A stretch of 64,000 bases of DNA from [Phialemoniopsis] sp. UDSM-2020 (GCA_018873225.1 JAEILZ010000001.1:4712001-4776000), one strand, 5' to 3'. Positions 11,953-22,730 are shown, numbered from the stretch's first letter. Notes: generated from the letters alone by a model not told the origin. Numbers and translations: made by a program.

Positions 11953-12333
11953 CTAGTAAACAGCCCTGCCACCGCACGCCTTGACCAGAAATGTCTGCAC
12001 AGACCCCACAATCATAAAGTTAGCTTCGTCGTCAGAGAGCTGCTTAATGACCTCAGGTTTTGAGCAAGCCGCCTGAAATCTTGCGTGGTCCTCTTCCGTC
12101 TCAAACCACAACTCTGTCACCACATCGCAAAGTGCCGAGGGCCCTTGTGCCGTTCGACTGTTGGCCGCTGTGTCCGGCTTGATATAGTTTCGCACATAGT
12201 GAGAAATGTTGGGTAGTAGGGCGAGGACTAAGGGCACATGGTGTGTTTCGTAGTAGCGCTCAAAATCCTCTAGCGATATGTCGGGCCTTTTCTGCAGAAA
12301 GGCGACCATCTTAATAGCAGGTTCATCCGACAT
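11953..12333 (-). CDS. EthD-domain protein
   Basis: The single exon encodes 126 residues starting at the ATG at 12333; the ORF upstream of it lacks conserved sequence. The opening IKMVAFLQKRPDISLEDFERYY and the following HHVPLVL are typical of EthD/dabb-like ferredoxin-fold proteins. Fungal members assist decarboxylation or isomerisation steps in aromatic polyketide and lactone chemistry. It carries an exact copy of the CCACAATACCC cluster motif at 12509-12519, 176 bp upstream of its start, which places it in the same regulon as the mhp-like genes. The C-terminus (SVQTFLVKACGG) completes the fold. Confidence 0.8.
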   Translation of the reverse strand: MSDEPAIKMVAFLQKRPDISLEDFERYYETHHVPLVLALLPNISHYVRNYIKPDTAANSRTAQGPSALCDVVTELWFETEEDHARFQAACSKPEVIKQLSDDEANFMIVGSVQTFLVKACGGRAVY

Positions 12334-12508
12334 GGCTTCCGCATAGACAGATGTTCTCAATTTTATCTCTTGCATGAACGAAGCAAAGCTCAGCAGACTG
12401 TGGAGGCTTGGACACAATCATAATATTCCTCCTTATGAATGATGCTCAATAGCGTGAGACCATACCCACGCAGACAACAGAGATTAAAGTCGCTGCGATG
12501 CGGTAAAA

Positions 12509-12519
12509 CCACAATACCC
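12509..12519 (+). promoter_or_regulatory. CCACAATAYCC cluster motif upstream of the EthD gene
   Basis: An exact CCACAATACCC lies 176-186 bp upstream of the EthD start codon. The same word occurs upstream of other genes of the cluster. Confidence 0.6.
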
Positions 12520-13450
12520 TAGGCTTGAGAGACAGTGGCGTCTCGCGTTGTGGACTACAAACACCACCCAAGCACCGCTAGCGATTACTGCTATCCACTT
12601 TACCCGACGCGACGACAGAGACAGAACACTCCATCGCCTTCCCATCAGATGAAATTCGACTTGCACAAGACTCACTATGAGCTAAAGTGGAGCCATAACA
12701 TACTTACTACGGAGTATGGCTTCGTCAAATTTCCGACTCGGAGATCTTCCAGACTATCATGAATGTTTTGAACCGGGACTTCATCTGGAAGTCTTGGGTA
12801 CTATTACAAGAAGACGAGGCCGTTTCTCTCACGATCAAGGGCTTTTTGCTTGCTAGGTTACAAGTGGCGTTGGAGCTGATCACCTCTCCCCTCAAAAGAC
12901 TAACTTAAAGAGGGGTTACTGGGTGGCTGGTACGTTTGTGCTGATCTTGGCTCTGCCTTGGTTGGATTGACCAAGTCCATCAGCCTAGCAGTCAGGCTCC
13001 AAGAAGTCAGTTGAAGCGAAGACCAGACCTCATCTTAGGTCTGGTCTCTAGGTAACCTGACTCGTACTGAGCTTCCTTGCCTGAATGGGTAGCGTAACTA
13101 GACCGTACCTGGCCACAAGGAGCATAAGAGAACAAGTAACTCCCTTTTGACTTACGAACGTGAGGGGACTCTACAGCCCAAGACACAACCTAGCATATTG
13201 GATGACTGCCACTGTACCCGGTGTAAGCGACGATTACCACTCCGCACTAGCTGGGGAAAGGGCGAGCTGTACCCCGGATTCACCCCATGAACAAGATCCA
13301 TATTATCCCCATGGGACTCCCCGTTTCGGAAGGAAAGATAGTAACATCACGATTTTCAACACGGTTCGATCTGATTCATCTCTGACTTTTTTCATTTGTT
13401 CTTACAAGTCTACGCATCAAGTTCCTCTTGTGAGACACCGCATCGCCATC
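12520..13450. other. intergenic region between the EthD and MFS genes
   Basis: This is the shared upstream region of the divergent EthD (minus) and MFS (plus) genes. Apart from the hairpin at 13020-13047 I saw no gene. A CT-rich stretch around 13370-13450 is probably the MFS 5' leader. Confidence 0.5.
13020..13047. repeat. perfect inverted repeat (11-bp arms, 6-bp loop)
   Basis: AGACCAGACCT at 13020-13030 is followed by CATCTT and its exact complement AGGTCTGGTCT. It lies in the divergent EthD/MFS intergenic region. It could be a regulator binding site or the relic of a foldback element. Confidence 0.7.
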
Positions 13451-15579
13451 ATGGACGTTACACATGTGCCGCCCAAGCCACGAGATCCTTCTCCCTCAAT
13501 AGTAGAGCACGAAGGAATTCGACTAGGGAAGGAAGAGCTCGCGGCCCATCACCCTGGCGTCGACCCCGTGAACGATGTTGAACTTCCAAAGGGCTATTAC
13601 TACAGCCCATTGTTCCTTGGGTCATACATCGTGAGATGTTTGTCGCTTGCTTTGTTTCTCCGAGCTAACGGAAATGATTTGCACAGGCACAAGCGCTGGG
13701 TTTCATGGCCGCCGTCGGCATTTATGCCCTGGTGGCCCCTAACCTAGTGATGATAAACGCCGATATTGGAGGGGCTGATTCGAGCACCTCTTGGGTGGCG
13801 ATTGTCTACACCCTGATGTTTGGGGTTGGAAGTGAGCATCCGTAACTTATTCTGTTATATCAAAGTCAAGGACTCTGATGTGCTAACAATATCCTCTTGC
13901 ACCCCTGAACAGGCTCTCTTTTCGGTCGCATTAGCGATCTGTTTGGCCGCCGATGGTTCTTTGTCGTTGGCGCCGGCCTTGGTGTTATTGGAAACATCAT
14001 TTGCTCTCGAGCACAGAATATTCCTACGCTGATCGGCGGTATGACCGTGATTGGAGCATGTCAGTGAGATGGTTCTCGATTGCACGTATGGAATGAGAAA
14101 GGCGACCTGACAGTGTACCTCGTTGCGTAGCGGCGGCCTCTCAGGTTTTGTTTCCCATGGCCATTGGAGAGCTGGTGCCCATCAAGTATCGCTTTCTCGC
14201 CGGCGCTGGCTTTTACGGCCTGGGGGCACCTTTCGGAATGTTCTCGGGCAAGGTTGGGGTCGACATTGCCAACAACCTTGGGTGGAGATGGATGTTCTAC
14301 ATCATGGCCATCATCAATGCCGTATCCACAGCGTGCTGGTACTTCTTCTATCACCCCCCAACTTTCACAATGCTCCATCACGGCCGCGAGACCGTGAGAC
14401 AGCTGGTGAAAGGGTTTGACTACGTTGGGTTTGTTCTCTTCAATGGTGGATTCGCCCTGATACTACTGGCACTCAGCTGGGGCGGGCAACTCTACCGTGA
14501 GTGGTCTTTACCAGTAAAACATTGAGTATCATGCGAAACTGACACAATCAGCGTGGCGCTCTGCACGGGTCATCTGTTTCTTCGTCATCGGAGGGGTTTC
14601 CATGATGGCCTTTGTTGGGTATGAAAGATTCACCTCTCCTAAGAATCCGTACATACCCTTGAAGCTATTCCGCAATATCCAATACGATGCCGCCATCGTC
14701 ACGGTGACCGTTGCATCGATGGCCTATTATGGTTTCAGGTAAGCCTGTTCGTTGCATTTTCTCTGTCCGGATCGAAGAGATCCAAGGACCCACCGTACTG
14801 ACCAAATGCATTGACATAGTCTTATCTGGCCATCCATGACACTTACCCTGTACCCATCATCCCCAGGACTGAACGGGTGGAAGGTGTGTGCTGTTCCAGG
14901 AGGGTTCTGCTTTGGCTCCTTCATTGGTCTGGCGATCGCATCGTACGTTCGCCGTTTGAAATTTCTGATGGTCGGAATGATGGTTCTCGGAACCGCATTC
15001 ATTGGAGCCGCCGCGGTCAGCACCCAGCACAACGAAGGGATAGCAGTGTCTATGATAACCCTCGGAAACTTCTTTTTAGGCGCCGTGGACAGTATCGCCT
15101 TGACGCTCAGCAGCATTTCAGTCGACGACCAAAACGAGATCGGCACAGCCGTCGGAGTCGCCGCCAGCATTCGCTCATTGGGTGGCTCTGTCGCTGTCTC
15201 TGTTTTCTCCACTGTCCTTGCCAATCGCCTGAAAACAACTATCGCGGCTCTGGTGCCGGCGGCATTGCTACAGGCAGGTCTGCCTGAAGGCTCAATTGCT
15301 ACTTTTCTCCAAGCGTTACAGGGGCTCATTCCGATGAGTGAAGTCCCGGGGCTCACTCCGAGCATCCTGGCCGTCGGTACTGATGCATATCAGACTGCAA
15401 GCTCGCAAGCCTACCGAACTTGCTTTCTTGTCAACATCGCGTTCTCTGTACTAGGTTTGATCGGTTCCTTCTTCTGCGCCGATTTGAACCCGGAACTGGA
15501 GCATGTGGTAGTCAAGGAACTCCATCACAAGAAAGAAGAAAAGCGCCTGGAGCAAGAGAACATCACTGAAGGCCTTTGA
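13451..15579 (+). CDS. MFS transporter, TRI12/DHA14-type efflux pump
   Basis: Six exons (13451-13630, 13687-13831, 13913-14059, 14131-14496, 14552-14738, 14820-15579) join in phase to 594 residues. A soluble N-terminus of about 55 residues precedes about 14 hydrophobic segments. The motif SLFGRISDLFGRRWFFVVG after the second exon junction is the MFS motif A loop, and LIGGMTVIGA plus FPMAIGELVPIKYRF are typical of the fungal trichothecene-efflux (TRI12) group. It probably exports a toxic substrate or intermediate of the neighbouring catabolic cluster, or takes up its substrate. The donor of intron 3 is GTCAGT, slightly off consensus, and was chosen by phase. Confidence 0.87.
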
Positions 15580-16202
15580 AGGTAGGGACTACATCGTATA
15601 ACCTGAATGACCTTGGAAATTGAGCAGGAGGCCGGTCGTGCGCGCCCCACAAGCCCCCGGAGATGGAGGGTGTCCAGATATCCCTCGGTTAGAGCGGTCC
15701 AAGCCAGTAGCCCGATGGAGCATTTATCAATCTAGTACTAGCTGATATTTTCGTTGCTATTGCAATCTCAATTCATCTTGAGGCTGTTCAACCTGATCCC
15801 AATGTCTTTAGTCCCCGGATCGCACAATCGTGGAGTGCAAAGAGACATAAGCCAACAGTAGTTCACTTGTCGAAACTGCGATCTATACGACGAAAGACCG
15901 CAGACCTTTGCAATTGTTTGACTGTGTGATGTCACCAATCATGTGTTAAACCTAGTTGGTAACATGTTATCGTAGTACTAATATCTAATCTACATAGGAG
16001 AGGCGCTCAGCCGCTCATCGTTGGTGCATGCTAGAGCAGAAAGCGCAAGACAAGCCGTTTCGTCGAACTCAAAACGATTACCCGGACATTATCCCGTACA
16101 TGAGACCCAGTGTTGCGGTATATCTCGATCTAGCCCAGCTGGCACCGAATTCAGTCCGGAGGCCGAGCACAATGAGCTGATAATCTACACATCGCTGAGT
16201 TG
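15580..16202. other. intergenic region, no gene seen
   Basis: Convergent 3' ends of the MFS transporter (plus) and the KstD-like gene (minus) face each other here. No ORF of note and no repeat were seen. Confidence 0.5.
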
Positions 16203-17996
16203 CTATCTTTTCACTAAATCATCCATCGCGATGTAGGAGAAGGTCACAGCGGGCCCCAAGGTAGCTCCGGCTCCTGCGTACCGTGTCCCCATGACGCTTG
16301 CGCTGACATTACCGGCTGCATAAAGCCCAGGAATAGGCTTCCCATCTTCTTTCAGCACTCGCGCATTCTCATCAGTCAGAAGACCGCCCTTGGTCCCCAG
16401 GTCTCCGGGGTAGATCCTGACGGCATAGAAGGGGGCTTTAGCAACCGTGCCTAGATTCGGATTGGGTTTGTGGCTTGGATCACCGTAGAAATTGTCGTAG
16501 GGATTCTTTCCGCGGTTGAAGTCTTCGTCGACACCAGTGGCGGCGAACCCATTGAATCGGGTGATGGTGCTCTGCAGGTTCGTGGGATCAACGTTGATTT
16601 GCTTCGCTAGTCCCGCTATGCTGTTGTCCCTGTATATGAAGCCATTATCGATCGCCCATTGGGGGGTGGAGCGAGGAAAGAATCTGGAAAGCATGTATTT
16701 GTTGCGATGGGCCTGATCCAGAATGATCCAGGAGGGTACGGCAGCAGCATTGGTCTCGTGATGCTTGTTCATGATGACTCCGAAGTCATTGTAGCACCCG
16801 GACTCGTTCACAAACCGTGAACCATTGCCATCGACAATAATCGAATGCGGGAACGAACGAACTGATAGGTCAAAAATGGGTGTTTCGCCAACCAGTATCA
16901 TGGGCATCCACCATGCTTCATCCATCATAGCAAGGGCGGCGCCAATTCTTTGCCCAGCCAGGATCGCATCGCCTGTGTCGCCTGGCGAGGCCGCACTCCA
17001 GGAAGTGTTCCTTCCTTTGTTCTGAAAGGTTTCGCGCATACCCGAGTTCTTGGCAAATCCACCAGAGGCAAGTAAGACGCCATTTCTGGCTCCGAGTCTT
17101 AATTTCTTTCCATCTCTCTCTGCCACTACTCCCGTGACCGCCCCAGTCTCGTCTGTAATCAACTCCACTAGGCCAGTTTCACGCCAGATTTCCGTGTTTT
17201 GCTGCTTGTTGAGAAGAAGTAATCGAGCAACCAATGCCTTCCCGAACGACACGGCTTTCTGGCCGGCCAAAATCCGCAACATGGTACGTGTAATGATTCC
17301 GCTCGCCTTGATGAAGTCCTTGAAAGTCGAGCCAATGCGATAGATAGGCGGGACCTGCTCGGTGTAGCATGCTGGAGCTGGATCCTGAGGTAGCCGAACC
17401 ATATGTTGCCAGTCTCCGAGTTTCTTGAGGTCGAAAATGCCGGGCTCAATCGTCCGCCCAAATGATGTCGAGCCAGGTTCCAAGCAGTGGTAGTCGGGAT
17501 AGCCCTTGGCAGCGTGCCACTCAAAACCGAGATCCTCCAGAAATTTCACCATCTTGGGGCTCTCGTTGATGTATGCCAGCTTGCGCTCCTTTGTACTCGA
17601 TGGAGTACCAGGTGGGATCAGAGCTTCGAGGTATGTGAGCGCACGCTCAGGGCTATCTTCTAGACCGGCGGCTCTGGAGACATGATTGTTGGGTACCCAA
17701 AGCGCACCACCGGAGTAAGCACTTGATCCGCCGATTTTGGGTGTCTTCTCAATGACCAAGGGCTCCAGCCCATGGAATTTGGCGCGCAGAGCAGCCGTGA
17801 GACCGCCGGCTCCAGTACCGACTATGATGATATCGGAGATCTTGTCAAAGCCTTTTGCCTTCAACGACCTCGCCATCGCCATACGGGCTACCCTCGTGGA
17901 GTTGACACCCACGGGCAGACCGAGAGAGATGCAAGGGCGCATGATTCGGGGCCAAGCGCCGCCATGGCGTCTTGTCACACGGGTGAGGAACGGCAT
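16203..17996 (-). CDS. FAD-dependent dehydrogenase of the 3-ketosteroid delta1-dehydrogenase (KstD) / fumarate reductase family
   Basis: The intronless gene encodes 597 residues from the ATG at 17996; the frame is open further upstream but has no ATG there. The N-terminal dinucleotide motif IIIVGTGAGGLTAALRA binds FAD, followed by GGSSAYSGGALWVPNN. The C-terminus has the KstD hallmarks GTKGGL, PGLYAAGN and the ASVMGTRYAGAGATLGPA block, whose Tyr corresponds to the catalytic Tyr near the KstD C-terminus. These enzymes remove hydrogens next to a ring ketone. In this cluster it may desaturate or aromatise a cyclohexenone-type ring before hydroxylation. It is divergent to the epimerase-like gene. 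The basic N-terminus (MPFLTRVTRRHGG) could be a targeting sequence. Confidence 0.85.
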   Translation of the reverse strand: MPFLTRVTRRHGGAWPRIMRPCISLGLPVGVNSTRVARMAMARSLKAKGFDKISDIIIVGTGAGGLTAALRAKFHGLEPLVIEKTPKIGGSSAYSGGALWVPNNHVSRAAGLEDSPERALTYLEALIPPGTPSSTKERKLAYINESPKMVKFLEDLGFEWHAAKGYPDYHCLEPGSTSFGRTIEPGIFDLKKLGDWQHMVRLPQDPAPACYTEQVPPIYRIGSTFKDFIKASGIITRTMLRILAGQKAVSFGKALVARLLLLNKQQNTEIWRETGLVELITDETGAVTGVVAERDGKKLRLGARNGVLLASGGFAKNSGMRETFQNKGRNTSWSAASPGDTGDAILAGQRIGAALAMMDEAWWMPMILVGETPIFDLSVRSFPHSIIVDGNGSRFVNESGCYNDFGVIMNKHHETNAAAVPSWIILDQAHRNKYMLSRFFPRSTPQWAIDNGFIYRDNSIAGLAKQINVDPTNLQSTITRFNGFAATGVDEDFNRGKNPYDNFYGDPSHKPNPNLGTVAKAPFYAVRIYPGDLGTKGGLLTDENARVLKEDGKPIPGLYAAGNVSASVMGTRYAGAGATLGPAVTFSYIAMDDLVKR

Positions 17997-18188
17997 CTGG
18001 TATGACTTTGTCGAACACACGCCACGTTCCTGCGATGGGTGGCTCAAATACTCGGTCCGAAGGATTCTTTGTAGAGTTTTCTGCTGTTCATTTCGAGTTG
18101 GAATAGAAAATAATGAACACTTTTGCCCCCTCAGTCCGGGGAGCTGTAGTGCTCGAAAAATCCCACGCTTATTTTGTAGAGCCAATCG

Positions 18189-18199
18189 CCACCATACCC
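18189..18199 (+). promoter_or_regulatory. CCACAATAYCC-like motif (one mismatch) between the KstD-like and epimerase genes
   Basis: CCACCATACCC lies 193-203 bp upstream of the KstD-like ATG at 17996 and about 205 bp upstream of the epimerase start. It differs at one base from the exact cluster motif, and the spacing is like that of the other sites. Confidence 0.4.
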
Positions 18200-18403
18200 G
18201 GACAGCCCCCTTTTTGTGTTTTCATCATTTCTACGCCGCTTTCTCCGCCTTGGGAGCTAGAACAAGGGCCCAGGGGCTTGAAGTGGCAATCCGGGGCCTG
18301 GGGCATAAATCAAGCCCGGTTAACCATCCCATTCTCGAGGCTTCATCCTAGTACTGGTAGCGCATCGGACGCATAGAAACTAGGCACGAAACCGAAGTTG
18401 GCC

Positions 18404-19366
18404 ATGAAGACATTGGTGATCGGGGCAACCGGCTACATCGGCCGTCGCATAGCCGAGACGTTTCGGTCGCATGGAAGTGACGTATATGGATTGGCTCGGA
18501 GCGAGCCAAATAAGGTTACACTCTTGTCTACCGGTATCACACCGATCCAGGGCAGCCTGACCACTGGCGATCCGTGGACGAAGAGCCTCTGCGAATTCGA
18601 CACGCTCGTCTTTGCCGCCACGATCCCATTTCAAGAAGAACGACAAATAATCGGAGAGATCATTGACTGCTTTTCAAGCCACGGGAAAACTTTTATTTTC
18701 ATCTCGGGCTCCGCAGTCGTCGCTGTTCCTGCGCCGGACGGGGGATGGAACGATTACACTTCGGCGGAGGACGACCCTTACCCGTTCGAAGCCGTCCTGC
18801 GATCTCGCAAGATTAGACTAGAGACCGAAAAGCTGGTTCTCGATGCATCTACGCAAGAAGGGCTTCGCTCGTTGGTGATCCGACCTCCACTGGTCTGGGG
18901 CCACGCAGGAAGCATTCAAGTCCCCCAGTTCTTCGAATCGGCTCGCAGGACCGGGGCCGTCTGCTATCTCGGCGCGGGACTAAACCTCTACTCTCACGTC
19001 CACGTTGACGACGTTGCCTCTGCGACCTATCTGGCTTTCGAGAGAGGACAAGGCGGCAATATCTATCACGTGGTTGCAGGAGAAGTGAATTTTCGAACGA
19101 TTGCCGAGGCTGTGGGCGAGGTGACTGGTTGCCCTACGCGCAGTCTCAACTATGATGAAGCCGTCCAGCTATGGGGCGCTGCATGGGTTGAGATTGGCCT
19201 GGCCGTAAATAGTCGCATTCGCGCACCCAAGACTCGAGACCATCTGGGGTGGAGACCTGTCCATCTGGATCTCATTGCAGACATCAAACAGGGTTCCTAC
19301 AAGATTGCGTACGACGAAGCGAGGGAACGCGGCAACCTCGCGACGTATGACTGGGGAGCCCAGTGA
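18404..19366 (+). CDS. NAD-dependent epimerase/dehydratase-like protein (extended SDR)
   Basis: The single exon encodes 320 residues from the ATG at 18404. The Rossmann motif TLVIGATGYIGRRIAE is at the very N-terminus, FISGSAVVAVP marks the catalytic Ser region, and VHVDDVASATYLAFE is the conserved distal strand of extended SDRs. An obvious YxxxK pair is not visible after the Ser, so catalysis may be atypical. The gene is divergent to the KstD-like dehydrogenase and both lack introns, suggesting joint control and perhaps consecutive steps on the same ring substrate. The substrate is unknown. Confidence 0.8.
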   Translation: MKTLVIGATGYIGRRIAETFRSHGSDVYGLARSEPNKVTLLSTGITPIQGSLTTGDPWTKSLCEFDTLVFAATIPFQEERQIIGEIIDCFSSHGKTFIFISGSAVVAVPAPDGGWNDYTSAEDDPYPFEAVLRSRKIRLETEKLVLDASTQEGLRSLVIRPPLVWGHAGSIQVPQFFESARRTGAVCYLGAGLNLYSHVHVDDVASATYLAFERGQGGNIYHVVAGEVNFRTIAEAVGEVTGCPTRSLNYDEAVQLWGAAWVEIGLAVNSRIRAPKTRDHLGWRPVHLDLIADIKQGSYKIAYDEARERGNLATYDWGAQ

Positions 19367-19498
19367 GACAGACTGTGCATTAGGAGGACTGGACTGATAG
19401 ATAGGTAGCCATGGAAGAGTGCGTAGGCTTCAGTAGGTAACTACGCCTAGCTCAATGTGACAAATGATCTGGCCACCTCAGCCTCCACAAAGCCAGTG

Positions 19499-19510
19499 TG
19501 CGGAGCCGCA
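19499..19510. promoter_or_regulatory. CGG-N2-CCG inverted repeat, site 1
   Basis: TGCGGAGCCGCA consists of arms TGCGG and CCGCA around AG. It lies 227-238 bp upstream of the C2H2/Zn2Cys6 regulator. Facing CGG triplets are the classical target of dimeric Zn2Cys6 factors. Confidence 0.5.
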
Positions 19511-19550
19511 GGTGGAACCCACGTATCTCCACATGCACTCCACCCCGCAG

Positions 19551-19566
19551 CATGCGGAGCCGCATG
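19551..19566. promoter_or_regulatory. CGG-N2-CCG inverted repeat, site 2
   Basis: CATGCGGAGCCGCATG has perfect 7-bp arms around AG. It lies 171-186 bp upstream of the regulator start at 19737. The same 16-bp arrangement, with CT in the centre, recurs at 37473. Confidence 0.6.
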
Positions 19567-19736
19567 GCACACACAAGGGTGAACCAAGGCGAAAGACATC
19601 TACCCCAGGGTCCCTCGCCGGGTAGAGTGGCTGACTTCTTTGAGAAACATTCTTCTCCGTTTTCCCCACGTTGGACCCAAACAAGCTCCTTCTCTCACCC
19701 CATCTAACGAAACCCTGCGGGTTTAGACATGCAATC

Positions 19737-22730
19737 ATGTATTCCTGCGGAGAGTGTGGCAAGTCGTATTCGACTCCGAACTCATTGAGCAGGCATATGA
19801 ACAATCATTCCATACAAACTAAAGGGCACAAGTGTCCAACATGCGACCTTGTCTTTTCACGAAGAGATTTAATGGTGCGCCACAAGGGCATTCATGATAA
19901 TGCACCATGTACGACTAGACGACGATGCCATACCGCCTGCAAACCCTGCCGAAGCTCGCACGAAAAATGCAACGGACAAAGCCCCTGCAATATATGCCGC
20001 GATCGAAATCTAGATTGTGAGTACGGGCCGAGGTCTCGAAGGGTAAGCCACCATGTCAGCGGTGCTGCCGGCCATGTCGCGACGCAGACTCCAGCCCCTG
20101 TCGTCAACGGCGAAGTTTCTGGCGAGCATCGCCCGTCCTACGACCCTCAAAAACATGCACAACAGGGTTCCGAGGCCCTAGAAAGCTCTTGTCTATCCTC
20201 TTCCACGTCTTCTTCCTTCTCTTCGCCCTCGACCTCGCCTTCATCCTGGTCTGCGATAGCCAACTCAACATATCAGACCTCACAAGAACCAAATTTCAGC
20301 GAAGAGGTAAACCTACGGGACAGCACTACCGACATGATACGGATTGAATACGATGGAGGTGGTACGCCCGGTGCAACGACGCCACTGGATTTCGCAGAAT
20401 TCATGATGCCAGATTTGCCCGAGATCATCATGGAAGAAAGCGAAACTTTACCCACCAATGCCGACCAAATACCCATCACAACTACGGAACGAGTTACTTC
20501 GGATGATTATACCTTCTCAGGAACAGATGTCACATTACAACAGTCGGAGTTTGATATGTTCACCAAGAGCACAGATAATCAGGGCCCTTCTCTTCACAAT
20601 ACCAAGGAAGGCTGCATGGATCTCATGAACTGTGACCCATCGCCGAACCCCATGAACCTCAATCCAGAAGACCTAACCGGAGACCTGACTGGAGATGATT
20701 TCACAGTTATGGGCAATACTACAACACAAGGCGCGAATCTAGAGTCCAACTCTACTCAATGGGACTCCTCCTGGGGTGCGAACCGTATGATCTATCAGCT
20801 GACCGAAACCGACCTCTTCACATCTTTTCTGAGCTCGCCTGATGCTGCGTCTTATTTCTTACCTCTGAGGCCAAACGATCTCCTCGCCGAGGGCTCATCC
20901 ATAAATCAACTGGACAACCAGCTCATCATCCCGCCACTACCTGATCTGGGACCCGATTCTCAGGCACTAGTTACATCTCCTCTCGATAAAGAAAAAAGGC
21001 TCAGGCCAAGGAGGCTGGCCAATGGCGTGTCGCAGGAGGACTACCATTCAACGCAAACGGCGCTTATTCGGGAGATTTTTGATTTCGCCGCCGTGGCTTC
21101 CAATATATCTCGAGAGGAGCGAGGCCGATATTGGGAGTCTGCCTCGGTCAAAGTATGCACAGCATTCGGTCTTCCCCGGCCACACAGCTCTGAGGATTGT
21201 ACTTTGTTTCAAATGGTGCACTTGTACAAAGTGAACCTCCTTCCTCTGTGGCCTATGATCTGCGAGACAAGTCTCGAGGACCCCGCTGGCTTGCACCCCG
21301 TTCTCTTCTTGGTCGCAGCGTCAAGCGGGGCCATGTATCTCGAAGAAGACAATGCCAGCGCGTTTGGCACAATGATGCACCAGTGTCTACAGACCTCTCT
21401 TGTCACGTCATTCATGGAGAATGAGATGACTGAGGCTGATACCATGTGGCTGGCACAAGCCAGGAACACCATCCAGGTGGTCTCGCTGTACTTTGGCAAG
21501 GGACAAGAACTCGCCTATGCACGACGTTTGGGCGCAGCCCTGGTCTCACAATCCCGACATATGGGCCTTTTCAAGCAAACTAGGTTCGAGGATTGTTGCG
21601 CTGGAGATAACCCCGAAGAGCAGTTCGCAGCGTGGGTACGGGCGGAAACCAGGAGACGAGTCGCATTCGGTATATATCGAGCGGATGTCTTCCTGAGCCT
21701 GCTGATGAACTGCCCTCCGAGCATTTCAGTTGATGAGCTGGAAATATCACTTCCATACCCAGATTCTCTGTGGCTATCGATAGGGCGGACTCCTCTGGAT
21801 GAATCACTGGCTGCTTTAGAAGTCGAGAGGTCAAAACGAAATGAGACTCGGTTCTGCGACCTAATTCGCATCTTGCGGGATCGCGATGAAGTTCTATTGA
21901 GCATGGAGGCGAGAGACTACGAGCTGCTCTTGTTTGGCCTACAGGAGCAGGTATGGAAGTTCAGCCACGATCCCGACATATTCCAGCGTTTGACCGGACG
22001 TGCCTGGGAGGAGGAGGCAGACGCCGAGTCTCTGGATGCAGAGATCAATCGTGTTCTCAACAACTCAACCATGCAATCTCGCGACCACCTTGACTTCCGA
22101 CATCGTGAGATGAAGGACTTGGTGCAGGAGAGAAGGCGGCTGTCTCTTGCCCTCGACAAGTGGCTTCAAAGTTTCAACGCCAATCGTTTCCGACCTGCCT
22201 TCAACAAGGACCGTGGGCGAATATTGAGCAGCCTGCTACTCTTCCATATCTATCATTTACAGCTCAATGTCTCCTTGGACGTTCTCCATCATATTGCAGA
22301 CAGTATGTGCAACAACACGGCCATTGACGATAAGAGGCTGCGGATGGCCGTTGGCTGGGCACACAATGCGCAAGCCAGGAAAGCAACGTATCATGCCTCC
22401 AAAATATGGTCTCTGCTAGACAACGAAGCGAAGATGAACCCATTGAAACAGCCGCGATACACACTACTGTCCTTCATGGGCTTGCATCACGCTTCGGTCG
22501 TTCTCTGGACTTGTTTCGGGGCTCGCAGAGCGCCGGCCGACGCGCCTCGGTTGTACACGGCGGCAAGAAATGATGCTTGGGATGGTGGCGTTCATTACAG
22601 CCGATTCGATGAAGTGTTGACGAGTATTGTGTTTCTGTATTCTAGATTGAAATGCATGAGTTGGGATGTATTTGCAGAGAGGGTTCGAAGATTGTCATGT
22701 TCTCCGTTCCCACAGGACAAGTCAAGTTAG
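19737..22730 (+). CDS. C2H2 + Zn2Cys6 transcription factor with fungal-specific TF domain
   Basis: The single exon encodes 997 residues from the ATG at 19737; the frame upstream has no ATG. Two C2H2 fingers come first (C4, C7, H20, H24 and C33, C36, H49, H53). A Zn2Cys6 cluster follows directly, with cysteines 68, 71, 78, 84, 87 and 94 in the spacing C-x2-C-x6-C-x5-C-x2-C-x6-C. A long acidic and Ser/Thr-rich region comes next. The C-terminal half resembles the fungal-specific transcription factor domain (MWLAQARNTIQVVSLYFG, then a typical RRVAFGIYRADVFLSLLMNC block). Two CGG-N2-CCG sites stand in its own promoter, so autoregulation is plausible. It is a good candidate for the cluster regulator. 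Confidence 0.88.
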   Translation: MYSCGECGKSYSTPNSLSRHMNNHSIQTKGHKCPTCDLVFSRRDLMVRHKGIHDNAPCTTRRRCHTACKPCRSSHEKCNGQSPCNICRDRNLDCEYGPRSRRVSHHVSGAAGHVATQTPAPVVNGEVSGEHRPSYDPQKHAQQGSEALESSCLSSSTSSSFSSPSTSPSSWSAIANSTYQTSQEPNFSEEVNLRDSTTDMIRIEYDGGGTPGATTPLDFAEFMMPDLPEIIMEESETLPTNADQIPITTTERVTSDDYTFSGTDVTLQQSEFDMFTKSTDNQGPSLHNTKEGCMDLMNCDPSPNPMNLNPEDLTGDLTGDDFTVMGNTTTQGANLESNSTQWDSSWGANRMIYQLTETDLFTSFLSSPDAASYFLPLRPNDLLAEGSSINQLDNQLIIPPLPDLGPDSQALVTSPLDKEKRLRPRRLANGVSQEDYHSTQTALIREIFDFAAVASNISREERGRYWESASVKVCTAFGLPRPHSSEDCTLFQMVHLYKVNLLPLWPMICETSLEDPAGLHPVLFLVAASSGAMYLEEDNASAFGTMMHQCLQTSLVTSFMENEMTEADTMWLAQARNTIQVVSLYFGKGQELAYARRLGAALVSQSRHMGLFKQTRFEDCCAGDNPEEQFAAWVRAETRRRVAFGIYRADVFLSLLMNCPPSISVDELEISLPYPDSLWLSIGRTPLDESLAALEVERSKRNETRFCDLIRILRDRDEVLLSMEARDYELLLFGLQEQVWKFSHDPDIFQRLTGRAWEEEADAESLDAEINRVLNNSTMQSRDHLDFRHREMKDLVQERRRLSLALDKWLQSFNANRFRPAFNKDRGRILSSLLLFHIYHLQLNVSLDVLHHIADSMCNNTAIDDKRLRMAVGWAHNAQARKATYHASKIWSLLDNEAKMNPLKQPRYTLLSFMGLHHASVVLWTCFGARRAPADAPRLYTAARNDAWDGGVHYSRFDEVLTSIVFLYSRLKCMSWDVFAERVRRLSCSPFPQDKSS

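Noticed and set aside
17997..18185. N-terminal extension of the KstD-like protein
   Set aside because: The frame is open, but there is no ATG upstream of 17996 and the sequence lacks family conservation; the promoter motif also lies there.
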